Shown: positions 1 to 8,675 of the stretch, one piece after another
How the letters are laid out: every line of letters begins with the position of its first letter
Position numbering within the stretch: position 1 is the first letter of the stretch
Source of the DNA: Nodosilinea sp. LEGE 06152
GTDB lineage: Bacteria > Cyanobacteriota > Cyanobacteriia > Phormidesmidales > Phormidesmidaceae
NCBI RefSeq assembly: GCF_015207525.1
Contig: NZ_JADEWR010000004.1
Coordinates: forward strand, 1 to 64,000
DNA: 64,000 nt
Direction of reading: 5' to 3'
The notes under the pieces: model-generated
The model's input: only the letters and a program-made list of their open reading frames with translations
Database searches by the model: none
What the model was told of the DNA's origin: nothing
Position numbers and translations under genes: made by a program

Positions 1-137
1 CGACAGCCCCGAATGAGGGTGGGGTTTTCGGTCAGGGGGCGAGTTTCCTGGGCCTGGGCTGGGGCAACCGCTAGCGTGCTGGCTGAAACGAGGGCGATCG
101 CGCCAAACGAAAAATTTCGCAGCATTTTCGGTGACAT
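1..137 (-). CDS. secreted protein, N-terminal part only
   Basis: This is the first 45 codons of a gene that runs off the left edge of the window. The ATG (135-137) opens a classic Sec signal peptide: a short basic start (SPKMLRN), a hydrophobic core, then an AQA-type cleavage site at about residues 28-30. The sequence AGGAG-type ribosome site lies just upstream (CAGGAGC). The mature part seen here (ETRPLTENPTLIRGC) is too short to place in a family. It is divergent in neither direction from the toxin locus: both are read leftwards, with about 140 bp of gap between them. Confidence 0.6.
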   Translation of the reverse strand, partial: MSPKMLRNFSFGAIALVSASTLAVAPAQAQETRPLTENPTLIRGC

Positions 138-280
138 AGATGCTCCTGGGGGCTAATCTCAAGGATTTTGGGACAATTTGGCGATCGCCCCCGCTATTCT
201 ACCATCCTCAAAATTAGCCCCAGCCAGGGCGTAACGAAGCTTACCGAAGCGTCAAAGCCCAGCCGCGCCGCCGATACCGC

Positions 281-697
281 TTAGGATCGCGGTTCTAAAG
301 CACCCACCAGGATTTCAGCCAAGGTAGCCTTATCCACCTGCCCCTGGGCGACTCGCATCACCAGGTCGTAAGCGTCGTCATCGCTAAGGGTTAAACCGTA
401 ACCATTTACCTCTAAAAATGTATCCATCACCGCAAAGGCTGTTCGCTTGTTGCCATCAATAAAGGGATGGTTGCGCGACAGATGGTACAGGTATGCCGCC
501 GCCTGCTCCGCTAAGGTAGGATGCAGCAGCTCACCGCCAAAGGAAGCCTTTGGTTGAGCCAGAGCAGAATCTAGTAGCCCCTCATCGCGCACGCCAGGAG
601 TGCCGCCAAAACTCTCGATTTGGTCGGCATGAAGCAGTAAAACATCGTCTCGGCAGAGAAAATTAGGAGTCGGCAAGACGACGATAAACCTCGGCAC
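281..697 (-). CDS. doc: Doc/Fic-family toxin (death-on-curing type)
   Basis: A 138-residue protein with the Doc signature HPFIDGNKRTA at about residues 77-87, which matches the Fic/Doc consensus HxFx[D/N]xNKR. The N-terminal half has the typical Doc layout (FLCRDDVLLLHADQIE, then a GVRDEGLLDSAL segment). In known Doc toxins this fold phosphorylates EF-Tu and blocks translation; that activity is family knowledge and has not been shown here. The reading frame begins 35 bp inside the upstream small gene (663-863), an overlap typical of toxin-antitoxin operons. The start is uncertain because there are few other start codons before the conserved part. Confidence 0.85.
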   Translation of the reverse strand: MPRFIVVLPTPNFLCRDDVLLLHADQIESFGGTPGVRDEGLLDSALAQPKASFGGELLHPTLAEQAAAYLYHLSRNHPFIDGNKRTAFAVMDTFLEVNGYGLTLSDDDAYDLVMRVAQGQVDKATLAEILVGALEPRS

Positions 698-863
698 GCT
701 TTTGCTTAGACCGCTGATAGGCTTGCCAGATAGCGGAATCTTTAACTGTTTCGGCTAATGGCTTGCGAGATTTGATGTAAACCAAAATCTCTGTCAGTGT
801 TTCCGCAGGCAGGTCGTCTATCGCTTCTAAAATTTCGTCTTTGAGTGTAGTGGTGGTGGTCAT
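663..863 (-). CDS. putative antitoxin partner of the Doc toxin
   Basis: A 66-residue protein if started at the ATG of 861-863 (MTTTTTLKDEILEAIDDLP). A longer frame back to 962 exists, but its extra residues look unlike a conserved protein. It is small, charged and predicted helical, with a C-terminal tail rich in Lys/Arg (YQRSKQKRAEVYRRLADS), and it is translated immediately before the toxin with a 35-bp overlap. It is not a recognisable Phd or MazE sequence; the central helix (AETLTEILVYIKSRK) resembles the small DUF2281-like partner proteins often paired with PIN and Doc toxins in cyanobacteria. The antitoxin role is inferred mainly from position. Confidence 0.65.
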   Translation of the reverse strand: MTTTTTLKDEILEAIDDLPAETLTEILVYIKSRKPLAETVKDSAIWQAYQRSKQKRAEVYRRLADS

Positions 864-981
864 TGCTCTGGCCTTAAACAATGGCTTGAGTCCTTCTATT
901 AATAGTAATGGGGTCGCGTTGAACCCAAAGGCTTGGGCTTTGCCCATCGCGCCGTAGCCCATAGGCAGCCCCTAACCTGGC

Positions 982-2190
982 TTAAACCACCGCCGTAGCG
1001 GCTTTGATCGCAAAGATATGCTCGATGGTGTCTTCGACAGAGCGATCGGGGGTAGACGCGCCGGAGGTAACGCCGACGGTAATGGGGCCGTCGGGCAGCC
1101 AGTTCTCGGTTACCGTCAGGTCGCCGTGAAGGGGCTTGTGCTCGATACGGTTGCCGGGGCCAATGCGGCTCGCGCTGTCGATGTGGTACGAGGGAATGCT
1201 GCGATCGATCGCAATTTCTTGCAGGTGGGTAGTGTTAGACGAGTTGTAGCCGCCAATTACCACCATCAGATCGAGCTTTTCATCCACCAGCTCAAACATG
1301 GCGTCTTGGCGCTCTTGGGTGGCGTCACAGATAGTGTTGAAGCTGAGGAAGTGGTCGTTGAGGGCCTGGGGGCCAAACTTCTTCAAGATGGTGTGCTCGA
1401 AGAGTTTGCCAATTTGCTCAGTCTCGCCCTTGAGCATGGTGGTCTGGTTGGCGACGCCGATGCGATCGAGGTCGGTGTCGGGGTCGAACCCGGCGGAGCA
1501 GGCACGGCCAAACTTGGCCATAAATTCGGCCTTGTCACCGCCGTTAAGAATGTAGTCGGCCACGTAGTTGGCCTGGTCTAGATTGAGCACCACCAGATAT
1601 TTGCCCGCAAAGGAGCTGGTGGCGACGGTTTCTTCGTGGTTGTACTTGCCGTGGATGATGGAGGTGTGGTCGCGTTTCTTATGCTTTTCGACCGTGTTCC
1701 ACACCTTAGAGACCCAGGGGCAGGTGGTATCGACAATAGTGCAGCCCTTGTCGTTGAGCAGTTGCATTTCCTGTACGCTAGCCCCAAAGGCGGGCAGAAT
1801 CACCACATCGCCCTGGCCCACTACGGAGAAATCCTTCTCGCCGTCTACCACTTCAATAAATTCCACCGCCATGTCTTTGAGGCGCTGGTTGACGCTGGGG
1901 TTGTGAATAATTTCGTTGGTAATCCAGATGCGCTCGGTGGGAAAGTGCTGGCGAGTTTCGTAGGCCATCGCTACGGCCCGCTCGACTCCCCAGCAAAAGC
2001 CAAAGGACTGGGCCAGCTTAATAGTGACGGTGCCGCGAGTGAGGGTGTAGCTGCGATCGCGAATTTCCTGAATTAGCCCGCTGTTGTACTCAGTCTGCAT
2101 TTGCCCGGCCACCGCGTCTCCGTGGCCAAACCCCTGGCGAAAGTACTTGTCGGAGTGGTTGAGCGATCGCTTAAAAGCCTTAGTATCCAT
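982..2190 (-). CDS. ispH: 4-hydroxy-3-methylbut-2-enyl diphosphate reductase IspH
   Basis: This is the last enzyme of the MEP isoprenoid pathway, reducing HMBPP to IPP and DMAPP with a [4Fe-4S] cluster fed by ferredoxin. At 402 residues it is the long plant/cyanobacterial form rather than the roughly 315-residue E. coli form. The three cluster cysteines are visible in [16 protein letters not shown] and TICDATQ. The start [10 protein letters not shown] matches the usual cyanobacterial N-terminus. It stands alone, with about 120 bp to the small gene on its left and 79 bp to the fragment upstream. The pathway supplies carotenoids, the phytol chain and quinones. Confidence 0.96.
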   Translation of the reverse strand: MDTKAFKRSLNHSDKYFRQGFGHGDAVAGQMQTEYNSGLIQEIRDRSYTLTRGTVTIKLAQSFGFCWGVERAVAMAYETRQHFPTERIWITNEIIHNPSVNQRLKDMAVEFIEVVDGEKDFSVVGQGDVVILPAFGASVQEMQLLNDKGCTIVDTTCPWVSKVWNTVEKHKKRDHTSIIHGKYNHEETVATSSFAGKYLVVLNLDQANYVADYILNGGDKAEFMAKFGRACSAGFDPDTDLDRIGVANQTTMLKGETEQIGKLFEHTILKKFGPQALNDHFLSFNTICDATQERQDAMFELVDEKLDLMVVIGGYNSSNTTHLQEIAIDRSIPSYHIDSASRIGPGNRIEHKPLHGDLTVTENWLPDGPITVGVTSGASTPDRSVEDTIEHIFAIKAATAVV

Positions 2191-2269
2191 CGAATCCTCA
2201 CCAGGTGCAGCACGTTATCTAGGATAACGGGTTGTGGGCGGGGGTTTGGGTGCGATCGCCCAGTAAATT

Positions 2270-2476
2270 TCAATTGTTGACCATAGCGCCGATCCAATTC
2301 ACTACCAACGTCAGTGTCGGCAACAATTCCCCTGGTAGGCTCACTTCTATGGCGGGGGTGGTTACGGCCCGACTGTAATGCTCCGCCATAGTGCCCACCA
2401 GGCGGCCTTCATCGTCGAAGTCGATAATCAGGTTCTCGTTTAGCACCTCTGATTCGGGGCTGGGGCGATTGGCCAA
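2270..2476 (-). pseudogene. DUF2283-like remnant, N-terminal strand degraded
   Basis: The visible 68 residues (from a TTG at 2476) contain the pattern ESEVLNENLIIDFDDEGRLV, which is the second half of the small DUF2283 fold. The same frame can be read upstream as YIDL, where DUF2283 proteins normally have YIRLSDG, but it lacks a usable Met and meets a TGA about 20 codons further up. The first beta strand is therefore absent or unrecognisable. It could be a small expressed protein with an alternative start, but a decayed gene is more likely. The C-terminal half (TTPAIEVSLPGELLPTLTLV) is not part of the usual domain. Confidence 0.4.
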
Positions 2477-2778
2477 ATCAATATATATGGAAAAATTACT
2501 TCCCAGACAGGGGTGAGCAATATCTCACCTAACGGTTTGTGGTTACTTTGCAACGACCGCGAGCATTTCTTGCCCCGCTTGAATTCCGAATTGCGACAAT
2601 TGTGCAGCATTGCCGATTGTGACGCTGTAGGCGAAAGCAGCAATTGGCAAATTGTCGGCGAACGCAGAATGTCAAACTAGGATGGTTCAGTTCATTTGCA
2701 GCCTTTGTTTAACGAAGGCTGCAATTCCTGCTTTACCTAAAGAAAAGCCTGCCGAACTGAGTTAAAGCCAGCAAACTC
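2477..2778. other. intergenic, no gene recognised
   Basis: About 300 bp downstream of mysC and upstream of the DUF2283 remnant. The stretch 2695-2755 holds a hairpin-like repeat of GCAGCC.TTTGTT / AACGAAGGCTGC, which could end mysC transcription, although there is no clear T-run. No supportable reading frame was seen. Confidence 0.4.
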
Positions 2779-4203
2779 CTACTCAATTAGTTCCCCAATA
2801 TTAAAATCAATGCGAATCCAGCTTCTCAGCTTTCTCAAACTGTCGAGCAGTAGAAGAGGAATTTGCCAGTGATGCACCATCAAGAACGGTAGGGGATCGT
2901 TCACCATAAAAACGGCTTCCTTACCCTGCCAGATGTTGTTAAACCAGCATTGCAGTTGTTGAAGCGATCGCACCTCATTCAACCGCCACAGTTCGTGATA
3001 AAGCCAGTAGGTAGGTCTGCTACTCGTGAGCGGTTGCAAAGGTTCTAGGGGAGCATTGGAACTCAGGTAGGCATCGGCGACACCGGGATGGTTGTAAAAC
3101 ATGGTGAGCGCCGAGTGAGTGCGGGGGTTACACTCGATCGCGTGAACCGTTCCGTCTTCAGCTTGAATCAGGTCAAAGGAGGCCTGTCCATAACCCGGAA
3201 CAGCCGACAGAAACCGTTCAACCCAGGCGGCAATTTCAGGTTTATCGACCTGCTCGTAGTTCACCTGAAAGGCAGAGGACTCACAGCAGCAGTAGAGCGT
3301 TGAGCGACCGTCGCGAACAGTGCTGTGGGTACAATACTCCTGCCCCGGAATAAACTCCTGCAAAATCCAGGGTTTGGCCTCGCTAATCGGCAAACTGTTC
3401 ACAAAAGCCGCCGTTTCCCCTGGGGTTTCGCAGGGGAGTTTGGTTAGATCGAGACGATGCTTAGAATCGTAGGGGATGCTTTTCAGAATGTATTTGCGTT
3501 TCTCGTTTGAGAAATCAAAATTTAAGACCTGTTCTGGGGATGTGATTTGATAGGACTTGGGCACGGTCAAGGAAAGCGATCGCGCCTGTTCTGCAAAGGC
3601 AAACTTATCATCCAGCATCCGAATTGTTTCGGCATCAAAATGGCAGACCTCACAGTAGTCGGCCAGCGGATGCTCTGTCATACCGTCGTAGTAAAGCACA
3701 GAAAAAATCGCAACGGGAATGAACAAGTCAATCTTCTCTCTCCGAGCGATCGCCTGGAGAGTATTGATGTAACCCTGCAAATCTTTCGCCGGATCGGGCA
3801 CGGTATAGAACGCTGCAACCGCGTTGGAGTACTGGTTGCCGCTATGCCAAAACTTTTCTGTATCAATCAAAATTGCCCGGTGTCCAGCCGCATGAAATGA
3901 ACGAGCAAGCTGAAGTGCCTTGGTCATTCTGCCGCCCGCAATTAAGATGCTTTTAGGTTGCTCGGCTGCAATGACCGATGGTGACGAACGACGCAACCCA
4001 CTCCAGAGAAGTGATCCAAGCACGAGCATCAGGTTAAAGGGCAGGGCAATTGTCAATAGAGCCAATACGCCAAGATTTTGTAGAATTGCCCAAACGACAG
4101 TTTGAAGATTGCGGCCCACTGTAACGGTCTTGATCGGAGATGTTGTCTCTGTTGGCTTAGGCAGCAGCGTTTCGGTTGACATGGGTTTGTAGGTTTCGGT
4201 CAT
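2779..4203 (-). CDS. mysC: mycosporine-glycine synthase, ATP-grasp (MysC)
   Basis: An ATP-grasp ligase that joins glycine to 4-deoxygadusol to give mycosporine-glycine, established for the Anabaena homologue Ava_3856. After a hydrophobic N-terminal segment (about residues 25-60) come the family stretches GGRMTKALQLARSFHAAGHR, HFDAETIRMLDDKFAFAEQA, LKSIPYDSKHR and IQAEDGTVHAIECNPRTHSA, then the C-terminal end WIRIDFNIGELIE, as in known MysC. The ATG at 4203 gives 474 residues; a TTG at 4224 that overlaps the mysB stop (TTGA) is an alternative. It is the third and last gene of the operon, so mycosporine-glycine is the expected end product from this locus. Confidence 0.95.
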   Translation of the reverse strand: MTETYKPMSTETLLPKPTETTSPIKTVTVGRNLQTVVWAILQNLGVLALLTIALPFNLMLVLGSLLWSGLRRSSPSVIAAEQPKSILIAGGRMTKALQLARSFHAAGHRAILIDTEKFWHSGNQYSNAVAAFYTVPDPAKDLQGYINTLQAIARREKIDLFIPVAIFSVLYYDGMTEHPLADYCEVCHFDAETIRMLDDKFAFAEQARSLSLTVPKSYQITSPEQVLNFDFSNEKRKYILKSIPYDSKHRLDLTKLPCETPGETAAFVNSLPISEAKPWILQEFIPGQEYCTHSTVRDGRSTLYCCCESSAFQVNYEQVDKPEIAAWVERFLSAVPGYGQASFDLIQAEDGTVHAIECNPRTHSALTMFYNHPGVADAYLSSNAPLEPLQPLTSSRPTYWLYHELWRLNEVRSLQQLQCWFNNIWQGKEAVFMVNDPLPFLMVHHWQIPLLLLDSLRKLRSWIRIDFNIGELIE

Positions 4204-4220
4204 AATCTCTAGCCCAGCCC

Positions 4221-5066
4221 TCAAACTCGACGAATGAGCGTCAGGCCATCTCGCACCGGCAGTAGCACCTGCTCGGTTCGTGGATCGTCAGCAACGACCT
4301 GGTTAAAGTGAGCGATCGCCTTGGCAGTGTCCGATCGCTCCGACTCTGACAGGTAAACTTCTCCCAAAAACAGAGTGTTGTCGGCACAGATATAGCCGTT
4401 GGGAGCCAGTAAATTGCTGCCAATCAGTTTTTCGTAGTACTCCACGTAACCCGCCTTATCCGCATCAATAAAGGCAAAATCAAAGCTTGCCCGGTCGGCA
4501 ATCAGTTGATCTAGGGTGTCGGAGGCAGGCCCTAATTTAACCTCGATTTTGTGCCCGTGGGGCGATCGCTCAAATAAGCTCTGAGCAAATTGGGCGGCAT
4601 AGGGGTCGATTTCACAGGCAATCATAGACCCATCGTCGGGTAAGCCTTCTGCCATTGCCAAGGCAGAGTAGCCAGTGAACATCCCAACATCTAGAATCCG
4701 CTTTGCCCCGACCATCCGCACAAACATCTTCAGCGCCTGCCCTTCCAGGTGCCCGGTTAACATTTCCTGCTCTAGATGTTGCTCCGTTTCCCCACCCTCA
4801 AATTTCGCCTGCCAGGGTTCGTGCTGCGTTTTTTGGGCAATCTGCGTCAAAGCAGGAGATTCGGGCGTAGTCGATCGCTCCAGGTAGCCATCCAACCCGG
4901 CAATTAGCAGCAGCGCTTTTTGCAGATGGATGCTTAAATCGCCAGGATCATCGGTCACCTGTGGCAACAGGGCGATCGCTTGTTCCAGATGGTGGGCCGC
5001 AATGGTTACAGGCGTAATGGGGCGAGGTGGAGATATGGGCATGGGGTTTGCAACGCCGAATGTCAT
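4221..5066 (-). CDS. mysB: O-methyltransferase of mycosporine synthesis (MysB)
   Basis: A class I SAM-dependent O-methyltransferase of the caffeoyl-CoA/catechol type that converts demethyl-4-deoxygadusol to 4-deoxygadusol. The SAM-binding loop is [20 protein letters not shown], followed by the acidic [10 protein letters not shown], and the metal/SAM motif [16 protein letters not shown]. At 281 residues it is the same size as Ava_3857. The first roughly 100 residues are the extra helical cap seen in MysB proteins. It starts with an ATGA overlap with mysA (5063-5066) and ends beside mysC, so the three are translationally coupled. Confidence 0.95.
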   Translation of the reverse strand: MTFGVANPMPISPPRPITPVTIAAHHLEQAIALLPQVTDDPGDLSIHLQKALLLIAGLDGYLERSTTPESPALTQIAQKTQHEPWQAKFEGGETEQHLEQEMLTGHLEGQALKMFVRMVGAKRILDVGMFTGYSALAMAEGLPDDGSMIACEIDPYAAQFAQSLFERSPHGHKIEVKLGPASDTLDQLIADRASFDFAFIDADKAGYVEYYEKLIGSNLLAPNGYICADNTLFLGEVYLSESERSDTAKAIAHFNQVVADDPRTEQVLLPVRDGLTLIRRV

Positions 5067-6316
5067 ACTTGACCTCCCACCAGTGAAGGAACGGATTTAG
5101 CAAAGCTTTCTTCTGGTTTTACATAGGCATCAATTCCATCCCCTGCTCTGGCATAGTCGGCACACAAATTCTTGTGTTCTTTCAACGTTGCCTCCAGTTC
5201 GTCACGGGTTAGATCATTGACAAAGTGGCATTTACCAATGGGATGAGGAACCGCTGCCCGCAGTAAACCATCACGGGTGAGGGTAATAGATTGGTTGGCT
5301 TTCCAAAGCAGTTCAACGTCTAAACTAGGATGATCCAGAGCTAATCCCAGACGACTCATTAAGCCTAGAATGCGATCGCGCTCTGCGGAGGTAATGTAAC
5401 CACGACGAGCGGCAAGGGTGGCGGAAAATGCCATATCAATGTTGACGGCATGACCGTGAAGTAGCGGTGGCTCTGGCGTGAGTTCTAAGGTTGGACTCCA
5501 GGTATGACCGTAGGCAATCACGCGATCGAGCATCAACTCATGCAGGTTAGGGGTTTCTAGCTCCAGCATGGTTTTAATCGATTCGTAGTTCACCTGATGC
5601 CCAATCTTCTGCAAGAAAGTATCATCATTGCGGTAGCCGAAGTGGTTGTACAGCAGATCTTCGCCGTAGCGATCGAGCAGGTCAAACACCTGTCGATTGG
5701 AGACGACGGCGATTTTAACTAGTTCTGCCATGCCATTGCGAATTTGATCGACGGGCAGCGTTCGCAGAAACGAAAAATTGAGGAAGGTAGCTTTTGGAGC
5801 GTGGTAGGCACCCAAGCGGTTTTTTAACTTACCGTGATTAACCGCCACTTTGATGGCAATTCCGGCATCAATCAGGCCGATCAATGTAGTTGGAATTCGA
5901 ATATAGTTGGTGCTCCGCCGATAGGCGGCACAGGCAAACCCTGCCACATCGGTCACCAAACCACCGCCAATTACTAAAACAGGTTCCTTGCGTAAAAGAT
6001 TAAAGCGACAAAAGGCATCAATGATGGCCTGCCAGGTTGCGACCGTTTTATCAGGCTCTTTAATAGAGACCGGAAAGACCGTTAAATCAATTCCATAGTA
6101 CTGAAAGTATTGCTGCAGTTGGGGGCCATACAATCGGTTAACGGTATCATCCACGATCGCAAGACATCGCTTGAGGGTTGTGTAATAACTTGCCAGTTCG
6201 GGGTGGTGAATGTCGAACAACCCTTCAACAAACTGAAAATCAAGTTCGATCTTCTCATAACCTTCAACTCGAAAACCGGTTGAAGTTGCAGAAAACTGCG
6301 CCTGAATATTGCTCAT
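5063..6316 (-). CDS. mysA: 2-demethyl-4-deoxygadusol synthase (MysA)
   Basis: A sugar phosphate cyclase of the dehydroquinate synthase superfamily that converts sedoheptulose 7-phosphate to demethyl-4-deoxygadusol, the entry step to mycosporine-like amino acids. Family features are [20 protein letters not shown] (NAD-binding), [32 protein letters not shown] and the histidine motifs [15 protein letters not shown] and LLHGHAVN. It has 417 residues, close to Ava_3858. The overall pattern ([19 protein letters not shown]) fits the cyanobacterial DDG synthases rather than AroB or valiolone synthase. It is first in the operon, with a dyad 56-81 bp before its ATG. Confidence 0.95.
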   Translation of the reverse strand: MSNIQAQFSATSTGFRVEGYEKIELDFQFVEGLFDIHHPELASYYTTLKRCLAIVDDTVNRLYGPQLQQYFQYYGIDLTVFPVSIKEPDKTVATWQAIIDAFCRFNLLRKEPVLVIGGGLVTDVAGFACAAYRRSTNYIRIPTTLIGLIDAGIAIKVAVNHGKLKNRLGAYHAPKATFLNFSFLRTLPVDQIRNGMAELVKIAVVSNRQVFDLLDRYGEDLLYNHFGYRNDDTFLQKIGHQVNYESIKTMLELETPNLHELMLDRVIAYGHTWSPTLELTPEPPLLHGHAVNIDMAFSATLAARRGYITSAERDRILGLMSRLGLALDHPSLDVELLWKANQSITLTRDGLLRAAVPHPIGKCHFVNDLTRDELEATLKEHKNLCADYARAGDGIDAYVKPEESFAKSVPSLVGGQV

Positions 6317-6371
6317 GGCTCTAATGGTAATTTTGCTGAGTTAGGGGACTAGCAGGCAGAGGCATATCAGC

Positions 6372-6397
6372 GGAGATGTCCTAAAATAGACATCTCC
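6372..6397. promoter_or_regulatory. 9-bp perfect dyad in the mysA leader
   Basis: GGAGATGTC, an 8-nt spacer (CTAAAATA), then GACATCTCC: two 9-bp arms that pair perfectly, 56 bp upstream of the mysA ATG. It could be an operator or an RNA hairpin in the 5' leader of the sunscreen operon. There is no T-run on the mysA-sense strand, so a simple terminator is unlikely. Confidence 0.4.
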
Positions 6398-7657
6398 ATG
6401 AAACTGTTCCAGCATAAATGATGTGTCCTAAGCCACAAGCAGCTTGGGACAGGGGGCATTGAAGCCTCGACGGATTGAACTCAACGACGACCTGAACAAA
6501 CTGCTTACAGATTCTTCAGCAGTTAGTAGATGTTCAAAAGTTGAAGTTCAACAAGGCTAGATCTGGAAGAGCCAATCCGTGACCACGAAATGAGAGTAAA
6601 TAAAAACTCGAATTCGGATAGACTTGGCAAACTCCCAAAAAGTCACGATTCCAAAGATGCCTCTGCGCTGAATCATCGTGGAGTAATACCAAAACTGTGG
6701 GTAGCTTAATTTACTCCTGCAAATGATGAACTCTATCAATGGGTAGAGAACAGCTGCCGCAGTAAGGCTCCGTTAAAGAGCTATCCGAGCAGTTTTCTGC
6801 CTATTTGTAGGGGCAGACCGTCCTACCAAAGACGGCAAATCACAGATGCAACGCTGATTTCGGTGCCTAGGCAAGGCAACACTCAGCACGAAAACTAAAC
6901 CATGCAAGCAGGGCAAGATATCGCCTGGTACCAAGTGCGAGGTTCAAAACCCTCGGATCAAAACAGATATTCCGCAGGACAAGTGGTCGTTTGTCCCTAA
7001 CCAATCAGGGATAGGCAACCAGGGTTTGTCTAAAAATAGCCGTCCCTATCGACTTCGCTTGGGGAACGGCTATGGCTGTTATTGTTGAAGGTGCCGCGCT
7101 AGAGGTATGGACGATTAGTCTGAGATCAAAAAAATAGAAGCTTAGTTTCTATCCACCGAGTATCTCCTTCAAGCTCTGCCCAACTCTCACCAGGTATGAT
7201 GGCAGCCAAGTTTTAGAACAGCAGGCCATACCGAGTTGCTGTATTCAGGCTGCAACACAGGAAGGAACCGCCGCCCACATGCTTCCAGGCGACGGTATCT
7301 TCTACGACGAGAACTTGCCCGCAAGGGAATTTGAGGCAATGCCAATAACCCTGCGTCCTGCCGGAAAGATCTGCAGGACACCTCAAAAGGGCAAATGATT
7401 CTGGGGCTGCAGCTAGGGGCTGTCAGCAGTTAACTGCTGATGACCTCAGAATCTAGCGGTTACGGCCTCTAACCTGTTTTTGGGGTCGGGCGTGGCACCA
7501 CCTATGGGATAAGGATTGTAGCGAGAGTTGATGATTCGCCCTAGGGCACACTTCCCCTTAGGGACGACCAATTCCTAACGAGATGTGTAGACAGGGCATC
7601 AGGGTGCCCCGGTAGCGATTACAACAAAAGATCCGTTTTCCTGTGAGGATCGTTGCT
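6398..7657. other. 1.26-kb region with no recognised gene
   Basis: Compared with its surroundings this stretch is AT-richer between 6480 and 6760, and both strands are broken by stops. The only longer frames (6557-6739 minus, 60 codons; 7187-7381 minus, 64 codons) resemble nothing I know. It holds several secondary-structure candidates: inverted arms ATAGCCGT/ACGGCTAT at 7036-7043 and 7066-7073, a T-arm-like stem CGAGG/CCTCG near 6938-6955, and an 18-bp palindrome at 7423-7440. It may hold a decayed element or an unannotated structured RNA; no known RNA could be matched by eye. Confidence 0.4.
7423..7440. repeat. 18-bp perfect palindrome
   Basis: TCAGCAGTTAACTGCTGA reads the same on both strands. 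It lies about 220 bp upstream of the secreted-protein gene at 7658 in otherwise unexplained sequence. It could be a dimeric-regulator site or chance. Confidence 0.4.
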
Positions 7658-8092
7658 GTGAAGAAGCGTTTGCCGTCTGGTGTTTTAGTTGGAGGATGTT
7701 TGGTTGGCCTGGCGGCCTGGATGCTGAGCGTGCCCACTGCTCTAGCGGCTCCTTGCACCGTGAACTGTAAGTCGGGGCAAATTCAATTTACGCCGGGCGA
7801 TCGCATCACTATCCAAGTCGTCAACGTGGGCAGTCGCCCCCTCAGCCTGGAGCAACCGCCTCTGCTTGGCCCTCGCGTGCTCTATACCGGCAACACCATT
7901 GAAACTCAGGTGGGCTGGACGGCTCAGCCCAACCCATCGGTGTTTTTTTGGTCGCAGGAACGGCTGCCTGTGCGGGCAAGACTGAACCGCCCCGGCCCCA
8001 ATACGCTGCGGGTGGAAGTTTACGATGCGCCCAGTGAACCGAGCGATCGCAGCATCACCATCGAAGCCGATGGCCGCGTCTCGGTGAAATAA
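7658..8092 (+). CDS. secreted hypothetical protein
   Basis: A 144-residue protein from the GTG at 7658, chosen because GAGGAT lies about 10 nt upstream and because it gives a clean signal peptide: MKKR, a hydrophobic core, then PTALAAP. A longer frame begins with the GTG at 7643. The mature part starts with a Cys pair (PCTVNCKSG) and reads as a small beta-rich domain (QIQFTPGDRITIQVVNVGSR...RVEVYDAP...ITIEADGRVSV). It looks like a periplasmic or extracellular Ig-like domain. I do not recognise a family, and its neighbours give no functional hint. Confidence 0.7.
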   Translation: MKKRLPSGVLVGGCLVGLAAWMLSVPTALAAPCTVNCKSGQIQFTPGDRITIQVVNVGSRPLSLEQPPLLGPRVLYTGNTIETQVGWTAQPNPSVFFWSQERLPVRARLNRPGPNTLRVEVYDAPSEPSDRSITIEADGRVSVK

Positions 8093-8169
8093 CGGTGCGG
8101 GTGTCAAGTTGCCTAAGATCTTGGAAGTTCTTTGACACCCCGCCAACGCGCTCAACCGCAAGATAGCGC

Positions 8170-8622
8170 TCAGGCTGGCGCAAAGGCCAGGGCCAGCATA
8201 GCCAGAGTAAAAACAGCGGAACCAGTAATGCCAAGGGTTCGCGGCCAGTTGTAGGCAATTAATTCCTGAATGACTTCAGGCTGCTTACCGCCCCGCTCCA
8301 GCCGAAAGTGGCGCGGAATCTCTAGCGCTACCGTAACCCAAAGCCCTAGCAGACCGCAGGCCGCATTGGCCAGAGCCAACCCCAGGGGCACCGACCCGGG
8401 GCGCAGAAAGATAATCGCTATGGGCACAAGGAAGCAGGAGAACCCTGGAATAATGACCGGCAGCGGTATTTGACTGGAATAAAACTTGTGGTATGTGACA
8501 TATTCTGCTGGGCCAACCTTGGCAAAAAGAGGATAGACCACAAGCTGCGCGAACCAGATGGTACCGAGGTTGTAACAGATGAGCACCGTGTAAAACAATA
8601 AGAAACCGTGGGAGAAATCCAT
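8170..8622 (-). CDS. small integral membrane protein (DUF1772-like)
   Basis: 150 residues with four hydrophobic segments, at about 5-30, 55-75, 80-100 and 125-148. The first contains the pattern YNLGTIWFAQLVVYPLFAKV, and a conserved-looking stretch YHKFYSSQIPLPVIIPGF follows in the loop. The size and layout resemble the DUF1772/anthrone-oxygenase-like small membrane proteins, but the match is by eye. It is followed leftwards by a gap to the secreted protein, with which it is convergent. Function unknown. Confidence 0.65.
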   Translation of the reverse strand: MDFSHGFLLFYTVLICYNLGTIWFAQLVVYPLFAKVGPAEYVTYHKFYSSQIPLPVIIPGFSCFLVPIAIIFLRPGSVPLGLALANAACGLLGLWVTVALEIPRHFRLERGGKQPEVIQELIAYNWPRTLGITGSAVFTLAMLALAFAPA

Positions 8623-8675
8623 TGAATTCGCTCTCTATAAATGACAAGTTTGACTGGTGAAATGAATTGTCCCTG

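Noticed and set aside
1018..1581. A 187-codon plus-strand frame inside ispH
   Set aside because: It lies antisense to the intact ispH frame, with Gly/Val/Ala-rich composition typical of a shadow frame in GC-rich DNA.
6938..6955. T-arm-like stem (CGAGG, TTCAAAAC, CCTCG), possible tRNA or tmRNA
   Set aside because: The loop has eight nucleotides rather than seven, and no matching acceptor, D or anticodon arm could be built. No tmRNA tag-peptide frame was seen.
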